Source: Ifrita kowaldi (Eukaryota; Chordata; Aves; Passeriformes; Cinclosomatidae). Taken from it: a stretch of 64,000 nucleotides of DNA. The stretch covers positions 1 through 64,000 of the forward strand of contig VZRS01005616.1 in NCBI GenBank assembly GCA_013398055.1, written 5' to 3'. Shown here piece by piece: positions 39,888 through 52,256 of this stretch. The notes below the pieces were generated by a model. That model was not told where the DNA came from. It ran no database searches and saw nothing but the letters and a program-made list of their open reading frames with translations. The first letter of the stretch is position 1. Each line of letters opens with the position of its first letter. Both the position numbers and the translations under genes were made by a program.

Positions 39888-40465
39888 AATCATAAAATCC
39901 TAAAATGGTTGGGTTTGAAGGGACTCTAAAGACCATCTAATTCCAGCCCCCTTGATGTGGGCAGGAACACCTTCCACCAGACTAGAGGTTTCTCAGAGCC
40001 CCATCTACCCTGGCCTAGAACACTTCCAGGGATGGGGCAGCCACAGCTTCTCTGGGCAACCTGTGCCAGGCCCTCACCACCCTCACAGTAAAAAATTTCT
40101 CCCTAATAGCAGTTTAAATCTCTTTCAGTTTAAAGCCATTCCCCCTTGTCCTGTCACTCCAAGCCCTTGTCAAATGTTCCTCTCCGGCTCTCCTGTACCT
40201 CTGGCTCTCCTGGTAGCCCCTTTAGATCGGGATGAGGCACTAAAGCCTCCCAGGAGCTTTTTCTTCTCCAGGCTGAACCACCCCAAGCCCCTCTCAACCT
40301 GAATTCACAGCAGAGGTGCTCCAGCCCTTTGATCACCTTTGTGGCCTCCTCTGGACTCGCTCCAGCAGGTCCATGTCCTTCTTGTGTTGGGGGCTCCAGA
40401 GCTGGACACAGTGCTCCAGGTGGGGTCCATGGGAGCAGAGTAGAGAGGCAGAATCATGTCCCAGC
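39888..40465 (-). mobile_element. CR1 LINE fragment, about 580 bp
   Basis: Opens with 'aatcataaaatcctaaaatg' and continues with 'aacacttccagggatggggc', 'acagcttctctgggcaacct', 'tccccttgtcctgtcactcc' landmarks, 'cttctccaggctgaaccacc' and 'ccagagctggacacagtgct'. A minus-strand CR1 3' region in the standard block order. The 116-codon frame at 39952-40302 is CR1. Confidence 0.93.
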
Positions 40466-41403
40466 ATCAAACTAGTCTTTTATACCTTCTCCAGTGGCTG
40501 AATTTGCACTCATACGCTGATTCCAGGTCTTTCAGAGCTTTTGTTTTCTGCATTTTAATCAAATAACAGTTTTTTTCCTGGCTCTGAATATCCTAGAAAT
40601 ATGCTTTTTTTATTATTCCTAAACTAATTTTTTTTTAATAACAGAAATAAAAATATTTTCTTCTCTCAGTTCTAAATGTTTTAGTTTCTGTTTAATTGGG
40701 TATTACTTTGTCCTGGGAGAGTGAGAGGGAAGAGCTCATTTACCTCTTCTGTACTGCTCAGTATTTGGTACGCTTCCAGTACAATTCCCTCATTTGTTCC
40801 CTCTCAAAAGTCACTGTTTTTACAACGGACAAGCTGAACTAAAGACATTGCCTTAGGTGAGAAAGATGCAGAGATTTGGTCCAGCATGATTGCAAACACA
40901 AACCTGTTTTCAGTGACTGAAATATTTGGTTTGCTGTCAACCAAGCAGTTGATAAGTACTGAGCAGGCTCTTGCTTTTTGCTGCAGGATGCTTAATTCTT
41001 TTCCTCCTCTGAGACAGGACGCACGCACATGGCAGCAGCCAAACCCTGAAAATTCAGACTTTGATTCAAATTTATAAAGATATTTATCAGCCTATAGATG
41101 AATGATTGAAGGTTTTTTCCTTCTTTTCTACTCCCATCCCCTGAAGTCTGACATTCCTGCGGTTGTTAAGAAAAACTCAACATGCAAAATCTTCTTCTAA
41201 TTCTCCTGCACTACCTGGAGCCCTTTAAAATGTTGTCTTCTAGTCTATATTATTGATTGCTTAATTAATTACTCTGAAAGGTTTTTGGAAAAGGAGCAAA
41301 TGGGGTTCAACAACACTTCAGCTTTTCTGTGCATGATAAAATATGCTTTCAAATACCACTCCAAAAAGAAAGAAGTAGTTGATCTTGGCTGCAAACAGAG
41401 ATG
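40466..41403. other. Intergenic DNA, T-rich patches
   Basis: Several T runs near 40570-40640, no gene and no interspersed repeat. Confidence 0.5.
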
Positions 41404-41598
41404 TTCATAGAAATCATAGAATCATTTGGTTTGGAAAGGACCTTAAGGGCCATCCAGTTCCAACCCCCTGCCATGGGCAGGGATGCCACTCTCTAGACCA
41501 GCTTTCTCAGAGCCCCATCCACCCTGGCCTTGAACATTTCCAGGGATGGGGCATCCACAGCTTCTCTGGGCAACCTGTGCCAGGGCCTCACCACCAAT
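41404..41598 (-). mobile_element. CR1 3' fragment, left arm of an inverted pair
   Basis: 'atagaaatcatagaatcatt', 'ccctgccatgggcagggatg' and 'cacagcttctctgggcaacc', ending at 'gcctcaccacc'. It is cut at nearly the same consensus point as the oppositely oriented copy at 41930. Confidence 0.93.
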
Positions 41599-41929
41599 TA
41601 CAGAGAGACATTACAGCGACAGTGAGACGAGTTTGTTGTCATAGCCTTCATCTGCTCTTGCTGAGCATGAGTCTCACTTACAAATGAGTGAAGAGCCAAG
41701 AAATCCTGTGTGTTGGTACATAATCAGTGTTCAACACATCTTTATTTAGTGCCTGGCCTACATTAAAACAATAAAAAAAAAATGCATGTGAAATCTTCAT
41801 TTTCTGGCGGAGACAGGAGTAATTATGGCACAGAAAGGAGAAAAACAGCAGTAACTGAGAAAAAGATAACCAAGCAATCTCACGTGTTTTCCGGGCTGCA
41901 TCAGATAACATTCTATACTGAGACGGTAA

Positions 41930-42112
41930 TGAGTGGCACTGGCTGCCCAGAGAAGCTGTGGATGCCCCATCCCTGGAAGTGTTCAAGGCCAGGCTGGATG
42001 AGTCTTGGAGCAGCCTGGTCTGGTGGAAGGTGTCCCTGACGATGGCAGGGGATTGGAATGAGACGATCTTTAAGATCCCTTCCAATCCAAACAATTTCAT
42101 GATTATATGGTA
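41930..42112 (+). mobile_element. CR1 3' fragment, right arm of an inverted pair
   Basis: 'ggctgcccagagaagctgtg', 'gatgccccatccctggaagt', 'gatctttaagatcccttcca' and a final 'tttcatgattatat' give a plus-strand CR1 3' end. Its 5' break is within a few bases of the break in the left arm, in consensus terms. Confidence 0.93.
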
Positions 42113-42590
42113 ACACGTAGTTGGTCTATGTTTTATCACTGCATGTCATGGTAAATTTGCTGCAACCAGCTTTTTATTCTAATGGTTAACTATTCTCACT
42201 GTTCATGTAGATGTTTCCTTTCATTAAGGCTGCTGGAAGGAAATATAAAACCTCTCACTCTCAGTCACTGTGCAGCTGGGATCAGCTTCTGGCCACAGCA
42301 TCACCACAAAAAAGAAGAAAAAAGAGGGGATTCTTCCCATTAGTGAGATGTTTCTCAAACATGAAATACTAACTCTGGCAACTTTCACAATCCTTCCATG
42401 AGTAGCAGGGTGTGGTGAAGCCTGTGTAGGAGCAGTAGTGGCGGTGCCTTCTCCCCCAGACCACATTATAATCTGAGAAAAACTCATTAGACCTCAGTAT
42501 TGATGAACAGCACCTGGGCTGAGCCCCTCTTGAGTTCATCAGAAACACTGTCTGCTCCCAGGAACTTGTGCTGTCTAATGAGCTCCTGCT

Positions 42591-42630
42591 TTTTTTTTTT
42601 TTTTTTTTAATTTNTTTTTTTTTTTTTCTT
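42591..42630. repeat. Poly(T) tract with an ambiguous base
   Basis: Two long T runs separated by 'aattt' and an N at 42614. The length is probably unreliable in the assembly. Confidence 0.9.
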
Positions 42631-43205
42631 AATGAACAGCCTTGGAATCATGTTTTTTTTCCTGAATAACAACCCAAGTGGGATGATATTCTTGTTCTCA
42701 AACTTTCAAAGAAAGCCACCGAACTGAATTGCAGCCAGGATGAAACACTGTTCTGTCCAAAGCCCAAGATTCCCTTGTGGCCCAACAAACAGCAGCCCAA
42801 AGTGAGACCCTTTGAGCTCGCCTGGACCACAGAGGGCTGTGACCAGCATCTCTCTCTGAGTGGACACCTCCCTGAGACAGAGAACACTCAAGTTTGCTGT
42901 ACTTGGGGGATCACTGAACAATGACAGATTCTGGTCTGACACCCCCCATTCCTCAACCCTTCACCCACAGAGAACATACAAAGGCATCTGAAGTGAGTAT
43001 TTCTCTACCTTCGAGGGCAATTTTTCACAGGTACCTTGTACAGGCTCTTCATGTCTGTGTGCATGCAAATGTGCTTATGCCATAGCAAATGTGAGAAATG
43101 GGAGAAATGCTGCTCTCCTGGATTCTTAGACACTTTGGATTTGTATGTGAGGCCTGTAAGTAAGTTATTTTTGTGGTACAGTAAATCCTATGAGAATCCT
43201 TTGCT

Positions 43206-43300
43206 GAATTAAGTTAAGTTATAAGTTAAGTTAAATGTTATTAAGGTGCTGTTAAGTACAGTACTGTTCAGCTTAAATGCCGTTAAGTGCTGTTGGGCCT
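43206..43300. repeat. Imperfect TTAAGT-type short repeats
   Basis: The hexamer ttaagt or a close variant occurs about six to eight times ('aagttaagttataagttaag', later 'gctgttaagtacag', 'gccgttaagtgctg'). It is a decayed local duplication with no known role. Confidence 0.7.
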
Positions 43301-44043
43301 TTAGGCATATTCCTTTTCATCCTTACCACTTCTACCCTTTTGTGCTTCCCCCCACCACACCTCCACATGGATATATTTGGGTTTATTTAAGTTTGGATTG
43401 ACTAACTCTGGAGGTTTTTGTTTGCTTTTCCTTCGTGTACCTTAACCATCTAGGAAGTGGTAGTGTGAACCTTGCCAATGAACTTTGTCATGCTGTCACT
43501 TCTCTGTTAAACCTGTCTTTACTGATATCTTTGATGGTGATTCTTTAGGTGATTTTAAAACAGTCGTTTGCGACAAAATCACATCATAAGGACAAAATGA
43601 GGGCCTGTTCCTGGCTTCCCTGGAGACTTACCTGGATGGCAACAACAGTACAAGCTGCCCAACGCTCCATACCAAACAAGGAATCATGCTTGTGCCCCAA
43701 GTCAATATCTACCAGCTAAAATTAGCACAGAGACTCACTTCCCCTCTTTTATTAGGCAGCACTGGATTAATAGTTCTGTGAGTGAAACACTGATCTCCTC
43801 AAGTCAGGAGAAGTGATGCTTTTCAGTTTGATATCCTAAGATCCTGCCCTTTAGCTCCACAAAGTTAAGATGGGGGGAGTCTCAACAGCTAACTCCAGCC
43901 CACCATGCTCTGACTGTGCTCTTACGCCTCCTCTAAGCAGTTTATTTTTGCTTATCCTGAACTGCAGTCATTTGGGAACAGCACCGTTGGGTATTTGATG
44001 AAGGTTCATACTTCACTCTGCACGTACTTTTGTCAAAAAAGCT

Positions 44044-44049
44044 TTTATT
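44044..44049 (-). promoter_or_regulatory. Candidate distal poly(A) signal AATAAA
   Basis: The plus strand reads TTTATT within 'gcttttattgcaatgc', giving AATAAA on the minus strand. It lies about 10.15 kb past the KCNK9 stop and just after UTR-like sequence. The downstream side has only a weak GU-rich element ('gtgcagagtg'). Confidence 0.4.
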
Positions 44050-44149
44050 GCAATGCAAAATATCTTCTGTATATGACATCTTTCTGCCCCCCAACCCCCT
44101 TAAATTTAATGAGTAATCCTTTCTGGGTTTGTACATTGTGATTCTTGTG

Positions 44150-44345
44150 TGTATGTATGAATATATATACATATCTATATATCTATCAATCTATAGATAT
44201 TATATTAATACAATCATATATAAATCTGGACCTATATCATTTTATATATACACATATCACTGGATATATGTGTGTGTGTGCATATACATATACATACATT
44301 ACATATACACTATATACACATATATGCACACACATACATATCGTA
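44150..44345. repeat. AT-rich TA/CA/TATG microsatellite
   Basis: Imperfect tracts of TATATA, CATATA, TG and CA units over almost 200 bp. The open frames across it (such as 44129-44395) are low-complexity artefacts. Confidence 0.88.
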
Positions 44346-45256
44346 TAATCATAAACATCTGTTGGTTGTCAAGGGACTTTTCTTTAACAAAATAAGTTCC
44401 ATCAGTGGATTTTACTTCTGTAGTGCAATTTTACAGGAAGTTAACATTTCCACATTCAATATAAAAGAAACAATATACATTTGAAAACGTGCCATAGGAT
44501 TTTTAATGAAAAAATTAGAAAAGTGCATTATTTTACAACACTACAGTAAATGATTCTTTTTTTTTTTCTCTGTAAAGACATTGTAAAATATATACAGGGT
44601 TGCGTAGTGCATTCATTACAAAAAAAAGATGCAATCCCTTGCATAAATTACATATTGTACAGGGGTTCGCTGTCTACTTGGACTTGTAAACATTTGTGTG
44701 ATACAGTTTTCATTCTTTAAGTAAGCTGCAATACATCTTATTTTCATTTGACTGTTGTTGCATTCTGACTCCAGTACGGCATTCTAAGGCCATGTGTGAA
44801 GGCATCCTCTCCCGTGACGGAGAAGGCCAGGAGAAGAAATGAAAACACAAAAGAGTCTCTAATTTGGTTCTTTGTAATCAAGTTATCACTGGTTTAACAA
44901 ATCACATCTTGATGCTTATGACCTGATCACTCTCTTTACTAGGACCAGCTCAAAAATTATGTTGAAGTTTAGAGGTCTGAAATGAGCAGAGAAAACAGCT
45001 TCCAGGAGGTAAATTCCCAGTGCAGTCTCCACAGCCAAGCAGCTCCTCTTTCTAGATGACCATTCCCCTAATGCTCTGTGTGCTGCACAGAAAATGTAAC
45101 AACTAGGGTGGAAATTTAGATTTTTGCTCTATCTCAGGCTGTTGAGGCCTTTAGAATGCCGTCAATACACCGTCGGTAAGTCCGCATATGCACATTCAAA
45201 GAAGTACAAAAATGCACCAAAAAGTGTCAAGAGATCCAAAAGAGACACAGCATCAG

Positions 45257-45290
45257 CACACACTCACAAACACACACATACACGCACACT
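45257..45290. repeat. CA-rich microsatellite
   Basis: 'cacacactcacaaacacaca' followed by 'tacacgcacac', an imperfect CA repeat. Confidence 0.8.
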
Positions 45291-45718
45291 TCTGTCTGAG
45301 CAGGAAGGCTCAGTCTCCAAAGTAGGATTCACAATTTAATTTCAACATGTATGTGTGTTTGGAAGAAATCCAAGAATTTCCATATAAACTCCTTAGGTCC
45401 CAAATCAAACACTTTTATCCCTGTTTCTCATAGATGAACAGTTTGTTGAAGTAAGAAATTGCACCTTGAAGAGACAGTATCCACATTCTTTTGGCCTACT
45501 GGAAACAACTGTTAAGCCCCCCTCCCTTTCCCCACTGACCTATCCAGCTCCAATTCATTTCCTTTGCCATCGTGTCACTAGGATCAAAAGTTTTACTTGA
45601 TACTCCTCAATGGCGACAAACAGTCACACAAATCTTAACAAGTCAAGGGAAGAGGAAAAATAAAACATTTTTTTTTCTTCCACAGTTCACTCCTGACCTT
45701 GCAAAAAAAAAAAAAAAA

Positions 45719-45772
45719 NNNNNNNNNNNNNNNNNNNNNNNNNNNNNNNNNNNNNNNNNNNNNNNNNNNNNN
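45719..45772. other. Assembly gap, 54 Ns inside poly(A)
   Basis: 54 undetermined bases flanked on both sides by A runs. The true length is unknown. It falls within the putative 3' UTR, where a long A/T homopolymer probably broke the assembly. Confidence 0.99.
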
Positions 45773-47149
45773 AAAAAAAAAGAACAGATGGATTGGTTGT
45801 ATAGCATATTATAGAAGAAGGACAGATTAGGTTTGCATTCTAAAGAATGAGCCATTGCCTCATAATTTCTGCTTATTTCTTAGTTGTCAAAAGGTTTGTA
45901 GTAGACAGGACTCTTTCTGAAGCAGATACTAGCTTTTTTTTCAGACAAGGTCAACCCAACAGTACCTACACCCAAACTAACTTTGTGGGCATTAAGCAAA
46001 TTTTTTTAAGGTCCAAAAAAGCAATGCTAAGAGTGGTACCCAAGAAATTACTTAATAAACCCAGCTGCTAGGTTAACTCTCCTAAACCTCTTGTGACCTG
46101 GACACTGGCATCCCTCTCTTGTTATGCAGGTATTACGCTTGTCCTCCAATTAGCTGAATAATATTCCTGCACTAAGAATTTATACAGAAAGTATCTGCCA
46201 CAATGTAAATGCAGCTGAACAGTTGAAAAGGAGAGGAATTGCCACGAGAACATTAAGGTGTGCTGAGCAAACCAGTTGTGTTGGTCAGTGGTGACCACGG
46301 AGGATTCTGCTCTTCCCAAGAGAATAAAAAGGGCACAGTATCAACAATCAAGAGGAATGTCCCACTGTTGCCTCTGACTGCAGTGTCTCTCTCCATGTAG
46401 GGCATTGAGAAAATAGGTTAAAAAGGATCTTTTCTGGAAAACATACACGGCAGTAATGAATTCTTCAAAGAAAAGAGAAGTTGCATGGAAATATCAGTCA
46501 CCATAGAGCAACTGGAGCTTCAATGCTGCAGAACTTGAAAGGAATGTGCAGTGAAAATAAAAACCCCAACTAATTGCAATGCTACAAGGATCTCATATAC
46601 ATGTCTTTTGCCCCACTTGGCCAACCTTTTGGGAAGACAGCAGCTGCTAGAGCAATCAGAAGAATTTGGCAAAGTTTTGGTGGTCACAACCACAATGAAT
46701 TGCTGTGACCTGGTCCCCAGATCCGTTTGGCTGACTGGCCTAATGAAGACAATGAGATGTGCCCACTGCTGCATGCTGAACAATAAACTTCAAACCACCC
46801 ACTTCACCATTCAGAAGGGGTTCTGAGAAGAAGAGCTTCAAATCAGAGAGGTGAGATAAATGTGGTAGATACTACACAGGAAGCATTAAAAGAAACAGCT
46901 ATAGATCTATCTGAAGGCACTGCCAAAGTTCCATGTCTTGGTTTCTAAGGAGAATGCTGCCCTGAGCTCTCGCCCAGAGTGTAAGTCAGATATCAGCCCT
47001 GAATTCAGTGGGAATTAAGAGCCTCACTTGCACTGGTGCTGAGCTAAAATCCCTTCCCCAAATTCTTCCAACACCAGCTCCAGTCAAGATGCCAGGATGA
47101 TGCTTGTCAATAGGGCAGCTGAGGCATGACCCCCATGTCAGAAGTGATA

Positions 47150-47350
47150 CTATCAAACAAGCCTTTTGGAAATCATTTTGTAGAGTTGCAGTTTCAGACT
47201 CTGGGAGGCCAAAATCGCTTATGCAGTCTACTTCAGAAAATCTAATTAAACATTTTTATCAGATTAATTATCCTCTGAACAATAATTGTGATTAAGGAGC
47301 TGCATACCCACTCTGTAGGGAGAGCCAGCAATAACGAATTAATGTTATTT
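47150..47350. other. AT-rich TAAT-core block, possible conserved element
   Basis: Contains 'tctaattaaac', 'cagattaattatcctctg' and 'acaataattgtgattaagg', a high density of homeodomain-type cores without simple-repeat structure. Conservation cannot be judged from one genome. Confidence 0.3.
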
Positions 47351-48079
47351 CTCTAAAGGTCAGTTTTGATGATATTTTGACATGTAGAAATTGTCCAAAC
47401 ACAGTCAATACGAAGAGGTTTCTTTGCTATATTGTAACCTCCTGAACCCAGCTAGAGAAGCTTAGCATTTCCCACACATTCCAATGGCTCTGGGGAGATG
47501 CTATCGAAGATGGACAAGGACACCGCAGTTCAGGACTTTTGGATTTGCTGCAGGCAGTAGGAGGGTTGGTGTAACTGATCTCTTCCATGGAATAGGAGAA
47601 GGAAGGTTCTCTAAAAGACCCAATTTTCCCTACTTTCCCTTTGACACCAGCATTGGTAAGGTGGTCTCACCACAACAATCCACTCCACTATGAACTAGCC
47701 CTGGTCCATCCTTTCCATACCTCCTGCCACTCCTGCATGGGAGGATGCTGGCAGATGACTAGAAAATAAACTAAAGCCAGAAGGCCATGACTCTTTCTTA
47801 ATCTGAAACCTCACCAACGATCTACAGACAATGAACCAAACTACTGTGGTTCTTTACCTGCTTATGTAATTTGTGCTGGCCATTCTCCTGATGGCCTTCT
47901 CCCAAACAAACACACTCCAAAGTTCTCCTCATAGGCTAATGCATTGCATCCCAGCCAGGGAAGAAATAGATCTCACCCATTCAAGGTCATGCACATTGCA
48001 TTTCCTACTTAATTCCCTCCATATTGCTTTTAATCAATCTGTAGATTTCTTTTGTCAGTTGTAATTAGAGAGGAACACC

Positions 48080-48720
48080 TCCTTCTCCAGGGTGTAGCTG
48101 TGTAGCATAACGCTTTTCATTAATAGATGAGGGGGCAGGGTACAGAATGTGGCAATCTTGGGCCTGAACATACGTCCATGAAATGGCAAGCTAATGAGTT
48201 AATGTCTGGGTGGGAAAGGGGGGAGCGAGTATGGAGAAAGCCAGAGGGTGGCTGTCTGTGAAATGGATCTCTCTTCTAGCCTCAAGTGTAGTGCTCTGGA
48301 TACAGCAATTACTGCAAGCTGTTCCACAGGCCAGATAAACAATGAATCAAAGCCAGGATGGTGGTATCAGAACTCATGCATGAGGAAGATGCATTATGGA
48401 GCATAGTTTCAATTATTATATTTGCCAGCTCCACTTGTGAATTCGCCAGCTATGATAAATGTTATCATCCTGTTGTTTGCTCTGCATTTCTCAAAGTGAA
48501 CTAAAAGACAATGCAGCTTGGAACTGTGAATATTAATTACAAATAAAATTGCAGCATTAATCTTTTCCCCGCTACCCCTCCTTTTTTTTTTCCCAATCTG
48601 TTCTGGGTGTTAATGCATGGCAGCACTCCTTACACTGTCAGAAAGCAAGGTGAAGGAGGGCTTTGGGATATTTATTAATTACAATATTCACAGAAGGAGA
48701 GACAAATGAAGGCTGAAGGC
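48080..48720. other. AT-rich motif-dense block, possible conserved element
   Basis: Unique, repeat-free sequence with many homeodomain, POU- and GATA-like cores: 'ttttcattaatagatg', 'agctaatgagttaatg', 'catgcatgaggaagatgcat', 'ctatgataaatgttatcatc' and 'atattaattacaaataaaat'. This is the texture of vertebrate conserved non-coding elements. It may equally be 3' UTR if the long UTR is real. Confidence 0.35.
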
Positions 48721-51147
48721 TCCAGGGATAGTCTTTCCAGCCTAAAATTAGCAGGCCACTTTGAATGACTGGATTCTATAAAGCAAAACACAGCTGCATA
48801 AATTATACAGGTTAACTGTTGGTTTTAGGTCTTACTGCTTTCCCTTAGGTTTAGGAAAGACTCTTCATGCTGAGCAGTAGTTGCAGGCACTCATAGAGTA
48901 TCTAGCAGTAAACAGAAAAAAGGTTCACATTCCAGTCTCAGGAAAAGGGTACAAATCAGGACTAATTGACTAAACCTGACTGGAGAGCCAGGAACTCCAT
49001 GAATCTCCTCACCAACAGTAATCTGTGGAACACTGGGGTAGGCCTTGACTGAGCAGAGGACAGTCAGCCTCCCAGACTGATTCTACACAGATGAAAGCAC
49101 AACAGTCCTTCAGCATCACCTCACAACCGTTTCAACTGGAAATAACAGAACTACTCCTGCTGCTGAGAACAATTTTTTCCCCCAAACTTTCTTTTTGCCT
49201 TCCTACTACTTTTTTTGGGTTTTTGGCAAAGTTTCTTTGCCATATTCATTATATGCATCTTAAAGAACTGAAAACTGCATTTTGGCAAAGGGTTTCATCA
49301 GTTTTTCATGGTTTTAATTCACCTCTGAGCTCAGACTAACTGGTGTAAGAGTCCCAGGGCACCTTCCATCTGTAATCAATTTCTCTGTGCCCAATGTCAT
49401 TATTCCATTTGTTTCAATTTTGGTGAATTTTTATGATAGCTAATCCTTTTTCTACAATTTATCTTGCTGAAGTTCCCAAAATAAAGTTTGATATAAAAGT
49501 TAGATGACAGCACGCTGGTCAGAAAGGCATTATTTTCTCTTTAAGTTCTGTGAGTGTTACACATCTCTGGTTGATGAAAGTAGCAGTGGTGCGATTCTCA
49601 TTGTAATTTGTGCAATATTCCAGTCAGTAATAGTGTCTTGTTGAAATATGCATGAAAAAGTCCATAACATTAGTGTAATGGACACACTCCAACACATCTC
49701 TCTCATCCGGCTTCCTCATAAAGATTTTAAATGACTGTCTTAATTAGATCTTAATATTAACGGGAATATTACATAAAGCTAAATGAAGACATAAACTTCA
49801 GCTGAAAGCTACTTCTACCCAAACCTCTGCCCTCTGGTCTGCACACACCAAATAGCTTTGGAACATCATGCTCCATCTTGGTTCCAATGACTGCTCCTTT
49901 TTAAGCTTTTAGCAACAAATCAAGTTTTTTTTTTTCCCCTTAACAAAAACTTCCAAATCGGTCAGACAAAACAAGGAATTACCATGCTTAGGTCCGATTC
50001 ACAATAATCTTGATTACTGACCTGGCATTTCATTGATCGAAGCACTAGGGAACTAATGAGAAAATGTACAATACAGCACATTAACTTGGTCACTTCCCTC
50101 TTTTTTCTGATTTTTTTTTTTTTTAATAATGCCTATTTCATCCTAATGAGCTGTTACAGAGAGTTCAAACAGAATTTTATTGCTGAAGGTCACCATACAT
50201 CTTCTCCATTCATTAACAACCAAGAAGCTATTTTGGACTCTCGAAGGAACATCCAAACACTCCTAGGGCTGCCCCACTACAGGCATCCCTATAAAGCAGG
50301 TGCACGTACAAAGTTCTGGCTAAGCAGTGCCAGTAAGATCAGACAGGATATTCCTTACACAGTAATGAAGACCAAGTGGAGACTTGAGCCTGCATTGTTC
50401 CATTAAGTTTCCTCTTGTTTCCATATCACAGCATGCTCAGTCAAAGCTATTTTGGTGCTTCACTGATCAAACTGATTTTTCCCTTTGATGATAATATGAA
50501 ATATTATAGGATAATAGGGTTGTTATATAATCAAAGTCGACAGCAGGGAGCTAAATTTGTGTTGTTTTGATGAAGAGTACATTAGTGTGACATAAATAGA
50601 CTAATCTGATTTATTATTATTATTTCTAATGCTTAATAATAGGGAAGGGTAGGGGAAATGAGACTCTGGGGAATGACAGTGCATCACAAAGTGATCGCAG
50701 ACATTAGGATGTCTAGTTATAAGCATCACCACTACTACCTGCTCGTAGCTGAATTTGAAAAGAGCGAGTAGGGAGCAAGAGAAGTTGTTCTGAAAGAAAA
50801 AATGTCTTAAGTGGAATAAACCCAATAATGTACCAGCAAAAATATTCAGTGAATAGGAGTGTTGTGAGAAGAAAACATGTAAGGTAATAAGAAGTCAGAG
50901 AGAATTGACTGAAGTTCACCTTTCACTGACTGACTTTTCATGTTTAACTGAAAAGCTGGGATTAACCTTGGACAAAAGCTTCCCTTTCATGATACTGTCT
51001 GTTCCAGTTCCAGGCAGCCCAAGCCATTATTCATCCATCAGTCAAGAACCACAAAAATGACTAAAGAGAGAGGCCAATTTTGCCTCTCTGATGTGCACAC
51101 ATGAGATTCCTTGTGTCTAGCTGCTCACAAAGCAAACTCCTGCAAGC

Positions 51148-51181
51148 CTGCAAGAGTTTCCCTGCAAGAGTTTCCCTGCAA
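51148..51181. repeat. Short tandem duplication, 14-bp unit
   Basis: The unit ctgcaagagtttcc occurs twice in a row, followed by a partial third start (ctgcaaagg). Minor local duplication. Confidence 0.85.
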
Positions 51182-52040
51182 AGGAAACATCCTGCCACTT
51201 CAAAATGCAGGTTGTACAGAACTGTGGGATCTTCAGCCAGAAAATAAAATAAATAAACATGTTTGAAAAGCCCAAGGAATGCAGATATATTCAAGCAAAA
51301 CACTTTCCCACATACACACTCATTATAGCTTTTAGATTTAAAAGTATGGCTATGGACACCTACTCTGGCTCCTTCATATCAACATACACAGATTTCTTCA
51401 ACTACATCTACAAACTTCAACTAAGCTAAAGCAAAGCTATTATAAAGCCATTGAGTTTTAATGCAAAGACTCTAAGTGGCAGATAACCCATGACATGCTG
51501 AGGTAAGTTTCTCCCCTGGTTAAATAACCCGTGTACTAAAATTTACTCTTTATTTATGGTTCCAAAGGGAAGATTTAGCAACAAATCAGCTGGCGTATGT
51601 AAAGTTTTCAGCTTCTCCAGTTCAACATGTTTTATAGGACATTTAAAAACTATTTTTATATGCAGCAGAAATAATAATTTCTTCTTTTCTTAAAGGAAAA
51701 GAGAAAAAAAATCTAAGCAATGTGTTGTAAGATGCAACTGATTTTTTCTTTTTAAAGTTTTTGCTAAAAGTCCTGTTACCAAAATTCTGCTTTGCTAGGC
51801 ACAGAATTGGAATTCTGCAAAACCCCAATTTTTTCCTGCTTCTCTCCAGTGTCAAATACACCCAGCAGCTGTACATGATATAGAAGTGCATATTCCAGGC
51901 ATATTTTTTGTTATCTCCATAGCAGGAAAAGAGACATACATTTATTTGCACTTCTGGGATAACACAAGCAAAGATGAAAAAAGTGAATTTGGAGAGCACC
52001 ATGAACTCTGTGGGCTGTCAGGGGAAGCAGCTTCTAGGTG

Positions 52041-52256
52041 TCAAACACTGAGGTGGTTTAATACATCCTGGAACTGCTTTTTTAGGTATTCTTGCTTTGA
52101 TCCTTCTGCCATCAGTGTTTGCCCTAGGACATGGCACTGGCAGCACAGCATTGTTGCACCCAGCATGCCCCACACATTACTCTGAAGAAGTCCAGCCTCA
52201 TCCATCCTCATTATGAATCCTGTTAGTTCTTCACTAATCTTAATGGAAGATTTCAT
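52041..52256 (-). other. Open frame of 71 codons, possible but unproven exon or small ORF
   Basis: On the minus strand the frame stays open for about 85 codons, with an ATG at 52254-52256 and a TGA at 52041-52043. The composition is protein-like, with few low-complexity runs, an acidic/basic amphipathic start (MKSSIKISEELTG) and a Cys pair near the middle (MLCCQCH). I recognise no family. It lies about 2 kb past the KCNK9 stop, so it could sit in that gene's 3' UTR. A chance frame is the most likely explanation. Confidence 0.15.

Larger units (their letters stand above)
42113..44019. other. Intergenic DNA
   Basis: No gene or interspersed repeat. It holds a T-rich tract at 42591-42630 with one N (42614) and a short run of TTAAGT-like units at 43206-43300. 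Confidence 0.5.

Noticed and set aside
44129..44395. Tyr/Ile-rich open frame
   Set aside because: It is the translation of a TA/CA microsatellite.
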